64,000 nt of DNA from assembly GCF_021654285.1 (NCBI RefSeq), contig NZ_JAKFZS010000001.1, forward strand, positions 1-64,000, read 5' to 3'. The position numbers and the translations under genes are program-made. Each line of letters opens with the position of its first letter. Positions within the stretch are counted from its first letter, which is position 1. Under the pieces are notes generated by a model. That model had not been told where the DNA came from and made no database searches. It saw only the letters and a program-made list of their open reading frames with translations. Source of the DNA: Pseudoalteromonas luteoviolacea (lineage in GTDB: Bacteria > Pseudomonadota > Gammaproteobacteria > Enterobacterales > Alteromonadaceae). Below are positions 1-9,316 of this stretch, piece by piece.

Positions 1-320
1 GAAAATTTAATTTATTTTCAATTAAGCTTTCAGCTTGGCTTTAACCTTCACTTTGCTTCTTGCTTTTGTGCGTGTTGCTCCGTGTCAGTGGGTGCGCATT
101 ATAGGGACTTAAAATGTTTGGTCAAGCCTTTTTATAAAATTTTTTATACAAAGCAAAAGAGATAATTTGCGATTAAAAATGATTACGTCAACGTGGGTAT
201 ATTATGAAGATATAAAGAGAGCTGATGTATATCAGTAGATAAACGAACGCAGGTGTCAGGCTGCGCGCACTATTCAGGAAACTTGCTATAAACAGCCATT
301 ATTATGGATTGCATTATCAC
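1..320. other. rRNA-operon leader and gene-free stretch
   Basis: No gene is visible. Bases 1-97 are probably the transcribed leader of a leftward rRNA operon, 98-125 its core promoter and 126-200 AT-rich upstream sequence. Bases 200-320 hold nothing I recognise. Confidence 0.5.
98..125 (-). promoter_or_regulatory. rrn P1-type stable RNA promoter
   Basis: Read on the minus strand there is TTGACC (120-125), a 16-bp spacer and a perfect TATAAT (98-103). It is followed by a GC-rich discriminator GCGCACCC and preceded upstream by very AT-rich sequence (126-180) that could be an UP element. This layout is typical of growth-rate-controlled rRNA promoters. The transcript would run leftwards through a leader and out of the window, so a 16S rRNA gene probably lies just beyond base 1. 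The rRNA itself is not in the window. Confidence 0.75.
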
Positions 321-659
321 TTAATGTCCAATCGCTGTGTCATAAAAGTAATGTTTACGTTTTAGTTTTAAGTCACCATTTGTGACGATCTCCATTGCTC
401 CTTCATTATCTAAAGTAACATTGAAGTCTGTAATCCCTCTTTTAACATCTAGCTGCATTTCCAATTCAGCTGCTGACCACGACTGACCAAATCCAACTTG
501 TAGGTCTTCTAAATGCTCAACCTCTTCAGACAGTCTATAAGCTGACCCTGGAAATATTTGCGTTAAAGTTAGCGCTAAAATTTGTTTTCCTTGGCACAAA
601 AACGCAAACATTGGCGTTTTGGTTTTATTTATGAATGTAACTGTAACTTTTGCAGCCAT
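321..659 (-). CDS. hypothetical protein, 112 aa
   Basis: Small soluble protein without signal peptide or membrane segment. The N-terminal half is rich in beta-prone hydrophobic residues and the C-terminus is basic (KLKRKHYF). The start is an ATG preceded on the minus strand by a GAGGGAAACGTT-like purine stretch that can act as ribosome binding site. I do not recognise the family. It stands alone between the rRNA promoter and another small gene, so context gives no function. Confidence 0.6.
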   Translation of the reverse strand: MAAKVTVTFINKTKTPMFAFLCQGKQILALTLTQIFPGSAYRLSEEVEHLEDLQVGFGQSWSAAELEMQLDVKRGITDFNVTLDNEGAMEIVTNGDLKLKRKHYFYDTAIGH

Positions 660-796
660 AACGTTTCCCTCAAACTGAATAATCTATGTGCAACTATAGG
701 GAGATTCAGATTAAATGCAATTACGGGGCATTACAGCTAGATAGTAATCACCTATTACGGGCTGTATTTTATCGAGTCACGAGTATTGTTTCGGTT

Positions 797-1144
797 TCAA
801 TGCAACACATCTTTCATTTCCCACGCGCCGTATTGATTTTTTATTAAATGGATATCTTCAACATCATCATCAATGATCAACTGCACAGAAGCCAGCATCC
901 CCTCAATTGACATGACCCTTACATCCAGCATTGGCTTATTGTCTGTTTGCCCTGTGTCTCCATCTTTTTTATTCTCCTCGTTGTCGCCGCCCTCATCCTG
1001 CTCTTGCAAACTATTCGCAATTAAAGAACTAAAGTGGTTTCTTATGATTTGCTCGACTTGCAAGTGATCGTTAAATGAATTGGCTTTACTGACATTGCTG
1101 GCTAAAAGTGAACTCAGGAACATCACTCTCATTAATAACGCCAT
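797..1144 (-). CDS. hypothetical secreted acidic protein, 115 aa
   Basis: The reading frame is open for 12 codons further upstream, but the start at 1144 is preceded by AGGAAATAAT at good spacing and begins a plausible signal peptide (MALLMRVMFLSSLLASNVSKA). The mature part has a low-complexity acidic linker around residues 50-68 (EQDEGGDNEENKKDGD) and a C-terminal region rich in V, I and D that ends in EMKDVLH. No family was recognised. It is probably periplasmic or exported. It is followed 137 bp downstream by another small unknown gene on the same strand. Confidence 0.55.
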   Translation of the reverse strand: MALLMRVMFLSSLLASNVSKANSFNDHLQVEQIIRNHFSSLIANSLQEQDEGGDNEENKKDGDTGQTDNKPMLDVRVMSIEGMLASVQLIIDDDVEDIHLIKNQYGAWEMKDVLH

Positions 1145-1392
1145 ATTATTTCCTTTATTAGTCTGCCCAGCTATGCGCATAGGCGCAATTGTAATAAACT
1201 CGTCCCTGTTTACTTTGTACTCTACACTGACTTGCTTTTTGTACTTATGATTTTATGAAACTAGAACCAAGATATTCTTATAGAAAATAAAATTATAAAA
1301 ATCAAAATCTTAAATTCAGTCATAATTCAATATATACACAAGTAGTGCATCACAGTGTGTTGCTTATTATGTTGCAATGAACGAGGAAATTA

Positions 1393-2316
1393 ATGTCTAC
1401 CGCGGTTTTACAAAACACTTCAAAGAATACAACGATCGTTTTAGCGCTTATCATGGCAATGCTCGTATGGGGTTCAAGTTGGATATCTGGAAAAATTATT
1501 GCAGATATGGCGCCCGCTGAAATCACAGTATTTTATCGTATCGCACTGGCTACCATTAGTATGGCACCTATTTTATTTCTAATGCATAAATCTCAGTTGC
1601 ACAAACTTGCATTCTCTCGTAAAGCCCTATTATGGTCCATTCCGGCTGGTTTATTGATGGCCGCCTATAATCAATTCTTCTTTTTAGGATTGCATGACGG
1701 ATTACCGGGCAAAGGAGGCATGCTTGTCACCACAACCAACCCTATATTTACCATTATTCTCAGCACATTGATTTTACGTAGCACACTGTCTAACACACAA
1801 CTCACAGGTTGTATATTGGGAGTCGTTGGTGGACTCTTTATGATTGAAATTTGGCTTTTTGATGTCGCTCAAATACTGGCATCAGGAAACGCTTACTTTT
1901 TACTGGCCTCGTTAACATGGGCTTTTTTAACCCTCATCAGTAAACAAGGCACTAAATTTAGTGACTTTCTCACGTTCAGCACATTGATGTATTTTTGGGC
2001 AATGCTTTTGAGCTATCTATTCGCATATGACTTATCTCCAATCAGTAATATAGCAAACTATTCAAGTACCTACTGGTACCATATGCTGTATTTGTCAATT
2101 ATTGTGGTTAGTATCGCCACCAGCATTTTCTTTTTTGCCACTCAGCAATTAGGACCGAGTCGTTCTAGCTCATTCATTTTCATTGTGCCGGTTACTGCTA
2201 TGGGCATGTCTATTTGGTACTTCGACGAGCACCTAAGTTTAACCATGTTTTGTGGCGCATTATTGGCTCTAAGCGCCGTTTATTTGCTAAATAAGCCCAC
2301 AAAACTTAAATCGTAA
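1393..2316 (+). CDS. EamA/DMT-family transporter
   Basis: 307-aa inner-membrane protein with about ten hydrophobic segments arranged as two EamA halves (roughly residues 16-150 and 165-300). The first half carries the typical MLVWGSSWISGK start and the second ends in an AVYLLNKP motif. Members of the drug/metabolite transporter superfamily export amino acids, metabolites or drugs; the substrate here cannot be told. The start is preceded by GAGGAAATTA. The gene is monocistronic, and its 3' end overlaps the converging DUF962 gene by 11 bp. Confidence 0.88.
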   Translation: MSTAVLQNTSKNTTIVLALIMAMLVWGSSWISGKIIADMAPAEITVFYRIALATISMAPILFLMHKSQLHKLAFSRKALLWSIPAGLLMAAYNQFFFLGLHDGLPGKGGMLVTTTNPIFTIILSTLILRSTLSNTQLTGCILGVVGGLFMIEIWLFDVAQILASGNAYFLLASLTWAFLTLISKQGTKFSDFLTFSTLMYFWAMLLSYLFAYDLSPISNIANYSSTYWYHMLYLSIIVVSIATSIFFFATQQLGPSRSSSFIFIVPVTAMGMSIWYFDEHLSLTMFCGALLALSAVYLLNKPTKLKS

Positions 2317-2617
2317 TTTTTCGGGTGATGATATCTTTGAACATCACCCAATCTGCGAAAAAGCTGTAGAGTGGATATTGAAAAGTTGCTGGCTTGTTAT
2401 GTTCATAAAAAAAATGCCCAAACCACGCAAATCCATAGCCACATATTGGCAACGCCAATAAGAGTGCCCAATATTGCGTGATTAACATAGCAATCAATAT
2501 CGCTATAACCAGCGAAGAACCAACAAAATGCATTCTGCGGCAATGCGTGTTTTGATGCTCTTGCAAATAAAACTGATAAAACGCTTGGAAGCTCTCAAAT
2601 TTTCTAGCCATTCTCAT
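2306..2617 (-). CDS. DUF962 (Mpo1-like) membrane protein
   Basis: 103 aa with the family hallmarks: an N-terminal F..FY.FYL..HQN..CR..HF stretch holding two conserved His, two central hydrophobic segments, and the GYGFAWFGHFFYEHNKPATF block near residues 60-80. The yeast relative Mpo1 is an Fe(II)-dependent alpha-hydroxylating dioxygenase of long-chain fatty-acid breakdown, and the His residues match such a metal role. The bacterial function is unproven. It could start at Met1 or Met3. It lies downstream of the czcA terminator, so it is probably transcribed separately. Confidence 0.8.
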   Translation of the reverse strand: MRMARKFESFQAFYQFYLQEHQNTHCRRMHFVGSSLVIAILIAMLITQYWALLLALPICGYGFAWFGHFFYEHNKPATFQYPLYSFFADWVMFKDIITRKITI

Positions 2618-2626
2618 GCCCCATTA

Positions 2627-2659
2627 AAATATAAAGCTCACATAGTGAGCTTTATATTT
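2627..2659 (-). terminator. Hairpin terminator after the metal-efflux operon
   Basis: A 15-bp perfect stem (2627-2641 pairing with 2645-2659) with a 3-nt loop lies 10 bp past the stop codon of the RND pump gene. It ends in a T-rich run when read on the minus strand. It separates the pump operon from the DUF962 gene. Confidence 0.7.
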
Positions 2660-2668
2660 AATCATCAA

Positions 2669-5600
2669 TTATGTCTTTTCACTATCACTCAACCACTTTT
2701 GCCGTGAAAAAGTTGGGTAAAAGATTGGAATGATAATAAGCGTTAGGAGTGTTGAGCTCACCAATCCCCCAATTACAACTGCTGCAATTGGCTTTTGTAG
2801 CTCAGCCCCCACACCATGTGATAACAGCATAGGAATAAGGCCTAATGCTGAGGTAATAGCAGTCATCAACACTGGACGTATACGCACACTTGCACCACTT
2901 AACACCGCACCATAAATATCTTTATCACGTCCTTGTTTATTAATGCTCTCTACCATCACGACCCCATTTAAAATAGCCACACCAAACAAGGTAATAAATC
3001 CCACGGAACTAGCAACTGATAGATAGAGACCAGAAAAGTAAAGCGCACACACCCCACCGACAACGGCGAGCGGGATGGTGAGCAATATCAATAAAGCCTG
3101 CCTGACTGAACGAAAGATGCAAAACAGCATTAAGCTGATTAATATCAATGATAAAGGCACTATCATAAGTAATTTCTGTTGAGCACGCTGCTGACGCTCA
3201 AACTGTCCTCCAATCACGACTGAGTAACCAGCAGGAAGTGCTACTTGCTCTGCTACTTGCTCATAAATATCAGAGACAACACTGCCCATATCTCGACCCT
3301 CTATATTCGCCTCGATAACGACACGTCTTTGCACATCGTCTCGCCTAATTTGTGGTGTGCCTGTCGTTATTGCCACATGAGCCACATCACCAAGCCGCAC
3401 CCATTCTCCACTCGGTGCAACTAATATTAAATTTGATATTGCTTGGGGGTTGTTACGAAATACTTTGTTTAAACGCAGGTATATGTCGTATCGTTCATTA
3501 CCATTGACAATTTGGCCCACATGCTGGCCTCCGACACCTTCATTAACCACTGACATAATATCTGACACTGTCAAATTAAATCTCGCTAGCGCCAGACGGT
3601 CTGGGGTGATTAAAAGTTGCGCCTCACCATTAACTTGTTCCATCGCGACATCTACAGCCCCCTCGATTTGTCGAATAACGGCCTCCACTTCCGTTCCCTT
3701 TTGCGCCAGAACATCTAAATCAGGCCCCATTAATTTAATTGCCAATTGCGCTTTGACACCCGATAGCAGCTCATCAACCCGCGTTGCTATTGGCTGAGAG
3801 AAGTTAAGTTGTATGCCCGGAAACACCGCTAGCTTATGCTTCATGAGTGCTTGAAGTTCAGTGCGATTGGATGCACTTTGCCACTGATTAATTGGTTTAA
3901 GCCCAATATAAATTTCGATATTATTAACCGGTTCTGGGTCCCCGCCAATTTCCGCTCGGCCAATTCGACTAAGTGCATAAGTAACTTCAGGTATCTCTAG
4001 TAAGTACGCTTCAATTTTTGGCGCAACCTCAAGCGCCGTTTCTAAACTGGCCGATGATGCAAGCGTAACACGTAAATTAATCGTGCCTTCTTCTAACTCC
4101 GGCGCAAATTCAGTACCTAATTTAGTCGCTAAAAAAGCGCTTAGACATATCAAGCTAATTACAGCGACTATGAAAGCTTTACGCTTATCCATCGCTTTAA
4201 CCAAACACGCTCGATACATAGCCTCTAATCGAGCCGCAGCTTTATTAGGTCGAATGGCTATGCCACTTCGATAAGCAATACAGGCAAGCGCTGGAACAAA
4301 GATCAAGGCAACGATAACAGCAAAAGCCACCGCTAACATGATGCTAATGGCCATAGGTTCGAACATCCGAGCTTCAACGCCCTCGAAACTGAACAATGGC
4401 ATAAACACCAGCAAAATAATTAATGAAGCAAAGAAAATAGAATGTGTCACTTCTTTAGCTGCAAAGGATACGATAGATAACACACTATTATGTTTATCTT
4501 TAATATCATTACCATTCGCTTGAAGCTTTCGAACAATATTTTCAACCATCACTACCGAGCCATCTACTAACATACCAATGGCAATGGCTAACCCACCCAA
4601 TGACATTAAATTGGCTGAGATCCCAAGCCACGTCATTGTCATTAGCGCCATACCTATCGACAAGGGAATGGATATCAGCACTAATAGCGCCGCTCTTAAA
4701 TTGAATAAAAATAACGTCAGTACAAGACTGATAAATATAAATGCAAGACCCAATGCGCTAGCAACCGTTTCCACCGCCTTATCTACTAAGTCACTCTGAT
4801 CGTAAAATGGCATAATTTTTACGCCTGTCGGTAAGGCTTGCTCTAAACGCGCTAATCTTTCATAGATAGCATCAATGGTTTCTTTACTATTGGCACCTGT
4901 ACGCTTGAGTACAATCCCTGACACAACCTCACCCATCACCTCTACTTCACCAAGGTTATTTCGCCGAGTCATCGTCACCGCACCTTGTCGAATTTCGGCG
5001 CCGAACTGAACATCTGCAACGTCGCCGACATGTATCACTGTGCCCTCAATGACTTTAACTGGGACTTTACTAATTTGCTTTAGCCCTTTCTCACCACTGG
5101 CAAACCAACCAGCCCCTCGGATCACTAACTGTTCCTGCCCTCTCTCCATATACCAGCCACCAGCATTCACATTATTCTTTTCCAATGCGGTTTGAATATC
5201 TGACTGCCTGAGTTCGTAGGAAAGTAATTTTTGCGGGTTAAGGTTCACTTGGTACTGCTTCACCTCACCGCCAAATGACAATACATCGGTCACGCCATCA
5301 ACTGGCATCAGTATCATTTTTACCAACCAGTCATTTAAACTTCTCAGTGCCATAGTGTCGTAACCAGAGTCAGGCTCCGATACGATTAAATATTGAAATA
5401 TTTGACCAAGACCTGAGGTGTTTGGGCCTATCTCTGGTATGCCGATACCAACGGGGATCTGCGCTTTAGCCTCTTGCAACCGTTCAAAAACAAGCTGTCT
5501 AGCAAAATAAATATCAACCCCTTCTTTAAAAGCAACAGTCACGCCTGACAGCCCCGTTTTTGATGTAGAACGTACTTGGGCAACATCCGGTAAAGCATAC

Positions 5601-5818
5601 ATCACAGCTTCAATCGGGTAAGTGATCAACTGTTCAACTTCATCTGCACCTAGCCCGGGCGCTTCCGTATTTATAACTACCTGAGTGTTTGTTACATCTG
5701 GAAAAGCATCGAGAGATAGCTTTTGTGTCACAGTAATGCTTGCAAGCAGCAACGCGAGTACACCAACGAGTATCAAATAGCGGTTATTCACTGACCATGA
5801 AATCATATAATTCAACAT
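2669..5818 (-). CDS. CzcA/CusA-type heavy-metal RND efflux pump
   Basis: 1049-aa inner-membrane proton/metal antiporter of the HME-RND family, which moves metal ions out through a tripartite complex. It has the usual layout: TM1 at residues ~10-30, a large periplasmic loop, a block of TM segments in the middle, a second loop and a final TM block. The TM4 motif reads AIGMLVDGSVVMVEN, with the Asp and Glu-Asn that define the heavy-metal subgroup. It is not the DFG form of zinc/cobalt CzcA, so the metal is uncertain. The frame extends 11 codons upstream, but GGGAGCTCGAAT precedes the ATG at 5818. It follows the adaptor gene by 13 bp. Confidence 0.9.
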   Translation of the reverse strand: MLNYMISWSVNNRYLILVGVLALLLASITVTQKLSLDAFPDVTNTQVVINTEAPGLGADEVEQLITYPIEAVMYALPDVAQVRSTSKTGLSGVTVAFKEGVDIYFARQLVFERLQEAKAQIPVGIGIPEIGPNTSGLGQIFQYLIVSEPDSGYDTMALRSLNDWLVKMILMPVDGVTDVLSFGGEVKQYQVNLNPQKLLSYELRQSDIQTALEKNNVNAGGWYMERGQEQLVIRGAGWFASGEKGLKQISKVPVKVIEGTVIHVGDVADVQFGAEIRQGAVTMTRRNNLGEVEVMGEVVSGIVLKRTGANSKETIDAIYERLARLEQALPTGVKIMPFYDQSDLVDKAVETVASALGLAFIFISLVLTLFLFNLRAALLVLISIPLSIGMALMTMTWLGISANLMSLGGLAIAIGMLVDGSVVMVENIVRKLQANGNDIKDKHNSVLSIVSFAAKEVTHSIFFASLIILLVFMPLFSFEGVEARMFEPMAISIMLAVAFAVIVALIFVPALACIAYRSGIAIRPNKAAARLEAMYRACLVKAMDKRKAFIVAVISLICLSAFLATKLGTEFAPELEEGTINLRVTLASSASLETALEVAPKIEAYLLEIPEVTYALSRIGRAEIGGDPEPVNNIEIYIGLKPINQWQSASNRTELQALMKHKLAVFPGIQLNFSQPIATRVDELLSGVKAQLAIKLMGPDLDVLAQKGTEVEAVIRQIEGAVDVAMEQVNGEAQLLITPDRLALARFNLTVSDIMSVVNEGVGGQHVGQIVNGNERYDIYLRLNKVFRNNPQAISNLILVAPSGEWVRLGDVAHVAITTGTPQIRRDDVQRRVVIEANIEGRDMGSVVSDIYEQVAEQVALPAGYSVVIGGQFERQQRAQQKLLMIVPLSLILISLMLFCIFRSVRQALLILLTIPLAVVGGVCALYFSGLYLSVASSVGFITLFGVAILNGVVMVESINKQGRDKDIYGAVLSGASVRIRPVLMTAITSALGLIPMLLSHGVGAELQKPIAAVVIGGLVSSTLLTLIIIPIFYPTFSRQKWLSDSEKT

Positions 5819-5831
5819 ATTCGAGCTCCCA

Positions 5832-7010
5832 TCAGTGGTTATGCGGGTCAAAGTTACTTTTGGCTAGCTCTGAGGCAATAAAAAATGCACCTCTAACCGC
5901 TAATCGACTGGGGCTGTCTAAGCCATAAATCACACGTTGTTTTCCAACTTGAGCACCTAAACGTATCTGAACAGGTTTCAATGCACCATCGCTCTGTTCC
6001 ACAAACACAACCCAATTTTGTGCTTGGTCTCTGACCACCGCAGACTCTGGCACCAGCATAGCTTGAGCTGTTGAGTGCATTGTTAACTGCACCTCAACAA
6101 ACATACCTGCATGTAACACATCACCTTTGTTATCTACTGATAATCGGATCACCTTGGTACGAGTAATGGGGTCGATTGTATGAGTTTGTTGGATCACCTC
6201 GGCAGCGTACTTTCTGTCTTTAAACACCACTTCAGCTTGGTCTATATTGTGTGGCTCTATATCAGCCTGAACGGGTAACTTAGCCTCCACCCACAGTGTA
6301 CTTTCATCCGCTAGCATCATCAGCGCATACCCTGCTTCAACTCGTTGCCCTTGTGAAAAGTCGTCATCGAGCACCACCCCAACTTGCTGCGCAATCAAGG
6401 TGTATTCACCCAAGGTCTCATTCGCTAAACTATGTAAGCTTTTAATCGCAGTACCACTTAACCCCAGAGCAATAAGCTGACCATAGGCTGCATCAAAGCG
6501 GGTTTTTCCTGCTAGCTTTTCACTTTCACTAACAGCGGTTCCTGTCAATTTCGCCATTCTCAACCACTCACTTCTCGCCAACCGATATTCAGCTTGCGCG
6601 CTGGCCACCTCTTGACTAAACAAAGTCACCAATTTTTGACCTTGTGATACTTTATCTCCCAATGTGACATGGCGATTTACCACAACAGAATCAGTTCTAG
6701 GAGAGACTATATAGCTGGTATAGCCGTTTGCTTTCACTTCAGCTGACGCAGATTGAGTTAATTGGTAGTTTGTTTTTTTAACTTCAGCAATTTCAATACC
6801 CACGATACGACGTTGTGCTTCATTGAGTACCGCATATTCATTTGTATGTTGATGAGTATTCCCTTTGCCTTGGTTTACATCGACGTGATGAGAATGCTCA
6901 TCCTCTTGATGGCCATGATCATGACCTGCAGTTAATGCGCACGCAGAAAAACTAAAAAATCCGCTAAGAATTCCCACGACCAATACATATCTTATATTTA
7001 AAAAGTTCAT
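5832..7010 (-). CDS. CzcB/CusB-type periplasmic adaptor
   Basis: 392-aa membrane-fusion protein that would link the RND pump to an outer-membrane channel. It has an N-terminal signal or membrane segment (residues 5-26). Next comes a His-rich stretch (HDHGHQEDEHSHH, ~residues 30-42) likely to bind metal, followed by a lipoyl/hairpin domain and beta-barrel domains with the family ITRTKVIRLSVDN and AMLVPESAVV motifs. It is the first gene of a two-gene operon with the pump. No outer-membrane factor gene is nearby, so the complex must borrow one encoded elsewhere. Confidence 0.88.
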   Translation of the reverse strand: MNFLNIRYVLVVGILSGFFSFSACALTAGHDHGHQEDEHSHHVDVNQGKGNTHQHTNEYAVLNEAQRRIVGIEIAEVKKTNYQLTQSASAEVKANGYTSYIVSPRTDSVVVNRHVTLGDKVSQGQKLVTLFSQEVASAQAEYRLARSEWLRMAKLTGTAVSESEKLAGKTRFDAAYGQLIALGLSGTAIKSLHSLANETLGEYTLIAQQVGVVLDDDFSQGQRVEAGYALMMLADESTLWVEAKLPVQADIEPHNIDQAEVVFKDRKYAAEVIQQTHTIDPITRTKVIRLSVDNKGDVLHAGMFVEVQLTMHSTAQAMLVPESAVVRDQAQNWVVFVEQSDGALKPVQIRLGAQVGKQRVIYGLDSPSRLAVRGAFFIASELAKSNFDPHNH

Positions 7011-7126
7011 AATTTAAACCTCCATCTATCCTCCAATACGCTCAACTCACTCTGGTATTGGATGATAAAAGCCACGCACCAGTTCGCTGCCTACCTACCA
7101 AACGGTATACATACTGATGTGAGGCA

Positions 7127-7150
7127 TAACGCAATATGCTGATTGCGTTA
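7127..7150. promoter_or_regulatory. 9-bp inverted repeat upstream of the metal-efflux operon
   Basis: TAACGCAAT (7127-7135) and ATTGCGTTA (7142-7150) form a perfect inverted repeat with a 6-nt spacer, about 117 bp upstream of the adaptor start. A second repeat, CACATGT (7172-7178) with ACATGTG (7194-7200), lies further up. Either may be a regulator site. No metal regulator gene is adjacent. Confidence 0.35.
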
Positions 7151-7275
7151 AAACTATGTTTGTCATTTGTACACATGTCACAATGCTCAGCAAACATGTG
7201 CTATGAACAAACGCCTAATTAATGGCTCACTAAACACGCCCTAAATTCAAAGCGATTGAGTGAAAAAAAGGGGAT

Positions 7276-7638
7276 TTAAGAATAGATTGGAGGTTTGTAT
7301 TTCGATTCCGCCCTTCTGCGGATACGTGTATCAGGTGTATTCACCACAACCAGTGAAGTCATGACTGTGGCATCCTCTTGCCAGTGTCGGCTAAGCCAAG
7401 AGGTATGACTGCCAGAGCAATGACCACAGTGATGGCAATCCTGAATGGCATGACCATGCTCATCGAGCTCTACTGTATTGGTCACTTGCAGATCATGTTG
7501 ATGAGAATGTGTAGACTGAAGGTGCTTTACATCAACTAAATGTACATCGGATAGAGATGCCACAAAAGACACCGACTGCAATGCAATCACGGTCACGAGC
7601 ACCCAATAAGCCAATATCCGACAATTCAAATCTAGCAC
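7276..7638 (-). CDS. His/Cys-rich putative metal-binding protein (DUF2946-like)
   Basis: About 120 aa: an N-terminal hydrophobic segment (signal or anchor, residues ~8-28), a His cluster near residue 43 (THSHQHD), a central CHHCGHCSGSH motif and a C-terminal KPPIYS tail. The combination resembles DUF2946-like proteins found beside metal-efflux genes, but that assignment is tentative. The frame begins with GTG; a TTG three codons later has better spacing from TAAGG. It lies upstream of and on the same strand as the metal-efflux pair, which suggests a periplasmic metal-handling role. Confidence 0.6.
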   Translation of the reverse strand: MLDLNCRILAYWVLVTVIALQSVSFVASLSDVHLVDVKHLQSTHSHQHDLQVTNTVELDEHGHAIQDCHHCGHCSGSHTSWLSRHWQEDATVMTSLVVVNTPDTRIRRRAESKYKPPIYS

Positions 7639-7793
7639 CTTAGCATGATAAATGAGCCGTCAATATAATCATTGGTGGAATTAAAGTCAATCAAGTCAAG
7701 ACTAAAAAAACAAACCTAAGCCATTGTTATGTAATAACATTGTTGATTTTAATTGTGATTAACCGGACAATAATAACTGTTAAGAGTGGTTGT

Positions 7794-8210
7794 TCAAAGT
7801 TCGTTGTACCACACGAGCCCTTGATATGGCTTGGCTTTTAAACTACCAAGACGACTTTGCAATGACCCCACATGCAATTCCAACTTATGTCCATCTGGGT
7901 CAAGAATATAAAGCGACTCACCTTCGCTGCGATTCTCTTGCCAAGTCTTTATATTAAGCTATGACATTTTATGACGGAAGTTCGTTAGCTCAACTTGATC
8001 TACACTCAAAGCAATATGGGTATTGTCACCTTGAGTACTTAATGGGCTATGTTTGTCACACAAAGACAAACATAGCCACAAATCACCCTGTGATAAATAG
8101 GCACCATTTTCCCAACGCACATGGGCTTTAGCGCCGAGTAAACGATAGAATTCAATCGATGAAATAAGACCTGATACTGACAAAGTAATATGATTTACAC
8201 CCGTTATCAT
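7794..8210 (-). pseudogene. fosA: fosA-like glutathione transferase, interrupted by in-frame TAG
   Basis: The 138-codon frame encodes the whole VOC-fold fosfomycin-resistance glutathione transferase. The N-terminal part is MITGVNHITLSVSGL with the metal His7, then NTHIALSV with the second metal His. Past codon 84 the same frame gives TWQENRSEGESLYILDPDGH and KLELHVG, which carries the metal Glu and the potassium loop. Codon 84 (7959-7961) is TAG, with no frameshift. FosA normally has about 135-140 residues, so only this nonsense codon breaks it. The start overlaps the stop of the upstream acetyltransferase gene (ATGA). It could still be active by readthrough; otherwise it is a recent pseudogene. 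Confidence 0.82.
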
Positions 8211-8692
8211 ACCGGCAAACTCAGTGATTTTTTCATCACAAGCACATGATAGCCCTTTGAATGTGTCTCAAACATTGGTTCAAAGCCCAATTGACGATAT
8301 AAACCGCCATCTAATCGCTCTGTTTGCAAGTAGAGCGTGTTTATCTGCGCTAATTTCGCTTGCGACACCACATAAGACATCAGCATTTTACCAATCTGCA
8401 TGCCTCTCATTTGCGCGTCCACATACACTCCACCAACCCAATGTTCATATTGTGGGTAGTCATCCATTTCACGAATTTTTAGCTCCGCAGCCGCCACCAA
8501 CTGGCTACCCATCATCGCGATAACAACTTTGGGTAACGCGTTTCGATTTAATGAATTGTGTAGTTTTTCGGTTATCTGCGCTAATGTGTAGCGACCACTT
8601 TGCTCACACCACTCTGAGTAATACCAACGAGCTACTGTCGAGAGGTATTCAGGTTTATCTGCTAAATAATAAAACACTAATTCCTTGTTCAA
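8207..8692 (-). CDS. GNAT family N-acetyltransferase
   Basis: 161 aa with the GNAT fold: the acetyl-CoA loop is seen as VGGVYVDAQMRGMQIGKMLM (residues ~85-105), then YLQTERLDGGLYRQLGFEP. The start codon is TTG, supported by GGAGTAAACC just upstream. The 3' end overlaps the fosA-like start by 4 nt, so the two are translationally coupled. The substrate is unknown. The pairing with a resistance-type gene would suit small-molecule modification, but this is inference. Confidence 0.82.
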   Translation of the reverse strand: MNKELVFYYLADKPEYLSTVARWYYSEWCEQSGRYTLAQITEKLHNSLNRNALPKVVIAMMGSQLVAAAELKIREMDDYPQYEHWVGGVYVDAQMRGMQIGKMLMSYVVSQAKLAQINTLYLQTERLDGGLYRQLGFEPMFETHSKGYHVLVMKKSLSLPV

Positions 8693-8710
8693 GGTTTACT
8701 CCTTCTATTT

Positions 8711-9193
8711 TTATGCAAGCCACTTATACATGATGTAACTATCAACAAACCCCAATTGAGGGTGACGATAAGCGTTCGGAATAGTACCGATGATCTCATA
8801 CCCCAACTTTTTCCAAAGCGAAACCGCAATTTCATTACTCGAAACAACTGAGTTAAATTGCATCGCCTTAAACCCAAGCGCCAAAGCTTGTACCTGTGAG
8901 TGCTCACATAATTTTCTTGCTAACCCCTTACCACGCGCTTTCGGTGAAACCATATAACCACAATTGCAAATATGGTCACTGGGGCCCATCGCATTGGACT
9001 TAATATAATACGTCCCTAATACTTGTTCATTTTCAACATACGCAAACGCTTTTAATGGCTGCGCACACCAAATTTGGTAAGCTTCTTCTTGTGACATATT
9101 AGGATGATATGCATAGGTTTCTTGTTGTAATATAACCTCTTTAAACACAGGCCAAAATGCCACAAAGTCTTGCTGTGTCATCTCTCTTATCAT
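8711..9193 (-). CDS. GNAT family N-acetyltransferase
   Basis: 160 aa. The acetyl-CoA binding motif is GYMVSPKARGKGLARKLCEH (residues ~79-98), followed by the NSVVSSNEIAVSLWKKLGYE motif B typical of YhhY/PhnO-like acetyltransferases. The ATG start has GGAGAGTAAT upstream. It lies 18 bp upstream of the second acetyltransferase on the same strand, so three genes (two GNATs and the fosA-like frame) probably form one transcript. The substrate cannot be deduced. Confidence 0.85.
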   Translation of the reverse strand: MIREMTQQDFVAFWPVFKEVILQQETYAYHPNMSQEEAYQIWCAQPLKAFAYVENEQVLGTYYIKSNAMGPSDHICNCGYMVSPKARGKGLARKLCEHSQVQALALGFKAMQFNSVVSSNEIAVSLWKKLGYEIIGTIPNAYRHPQLGFVDSYIMYKWLA

Positions 9194-9316
9194 ATTACTC
9201 TCCTTCGATAGACTATGTGCCCTTTATTGGTTGGACATCTTACTTTACAAAAAGTGAACCGAAGATCAATACAAGTATGGGGATTAAAGAGGGTGGATGG
9301 ATGGATAAGAAGAGTA

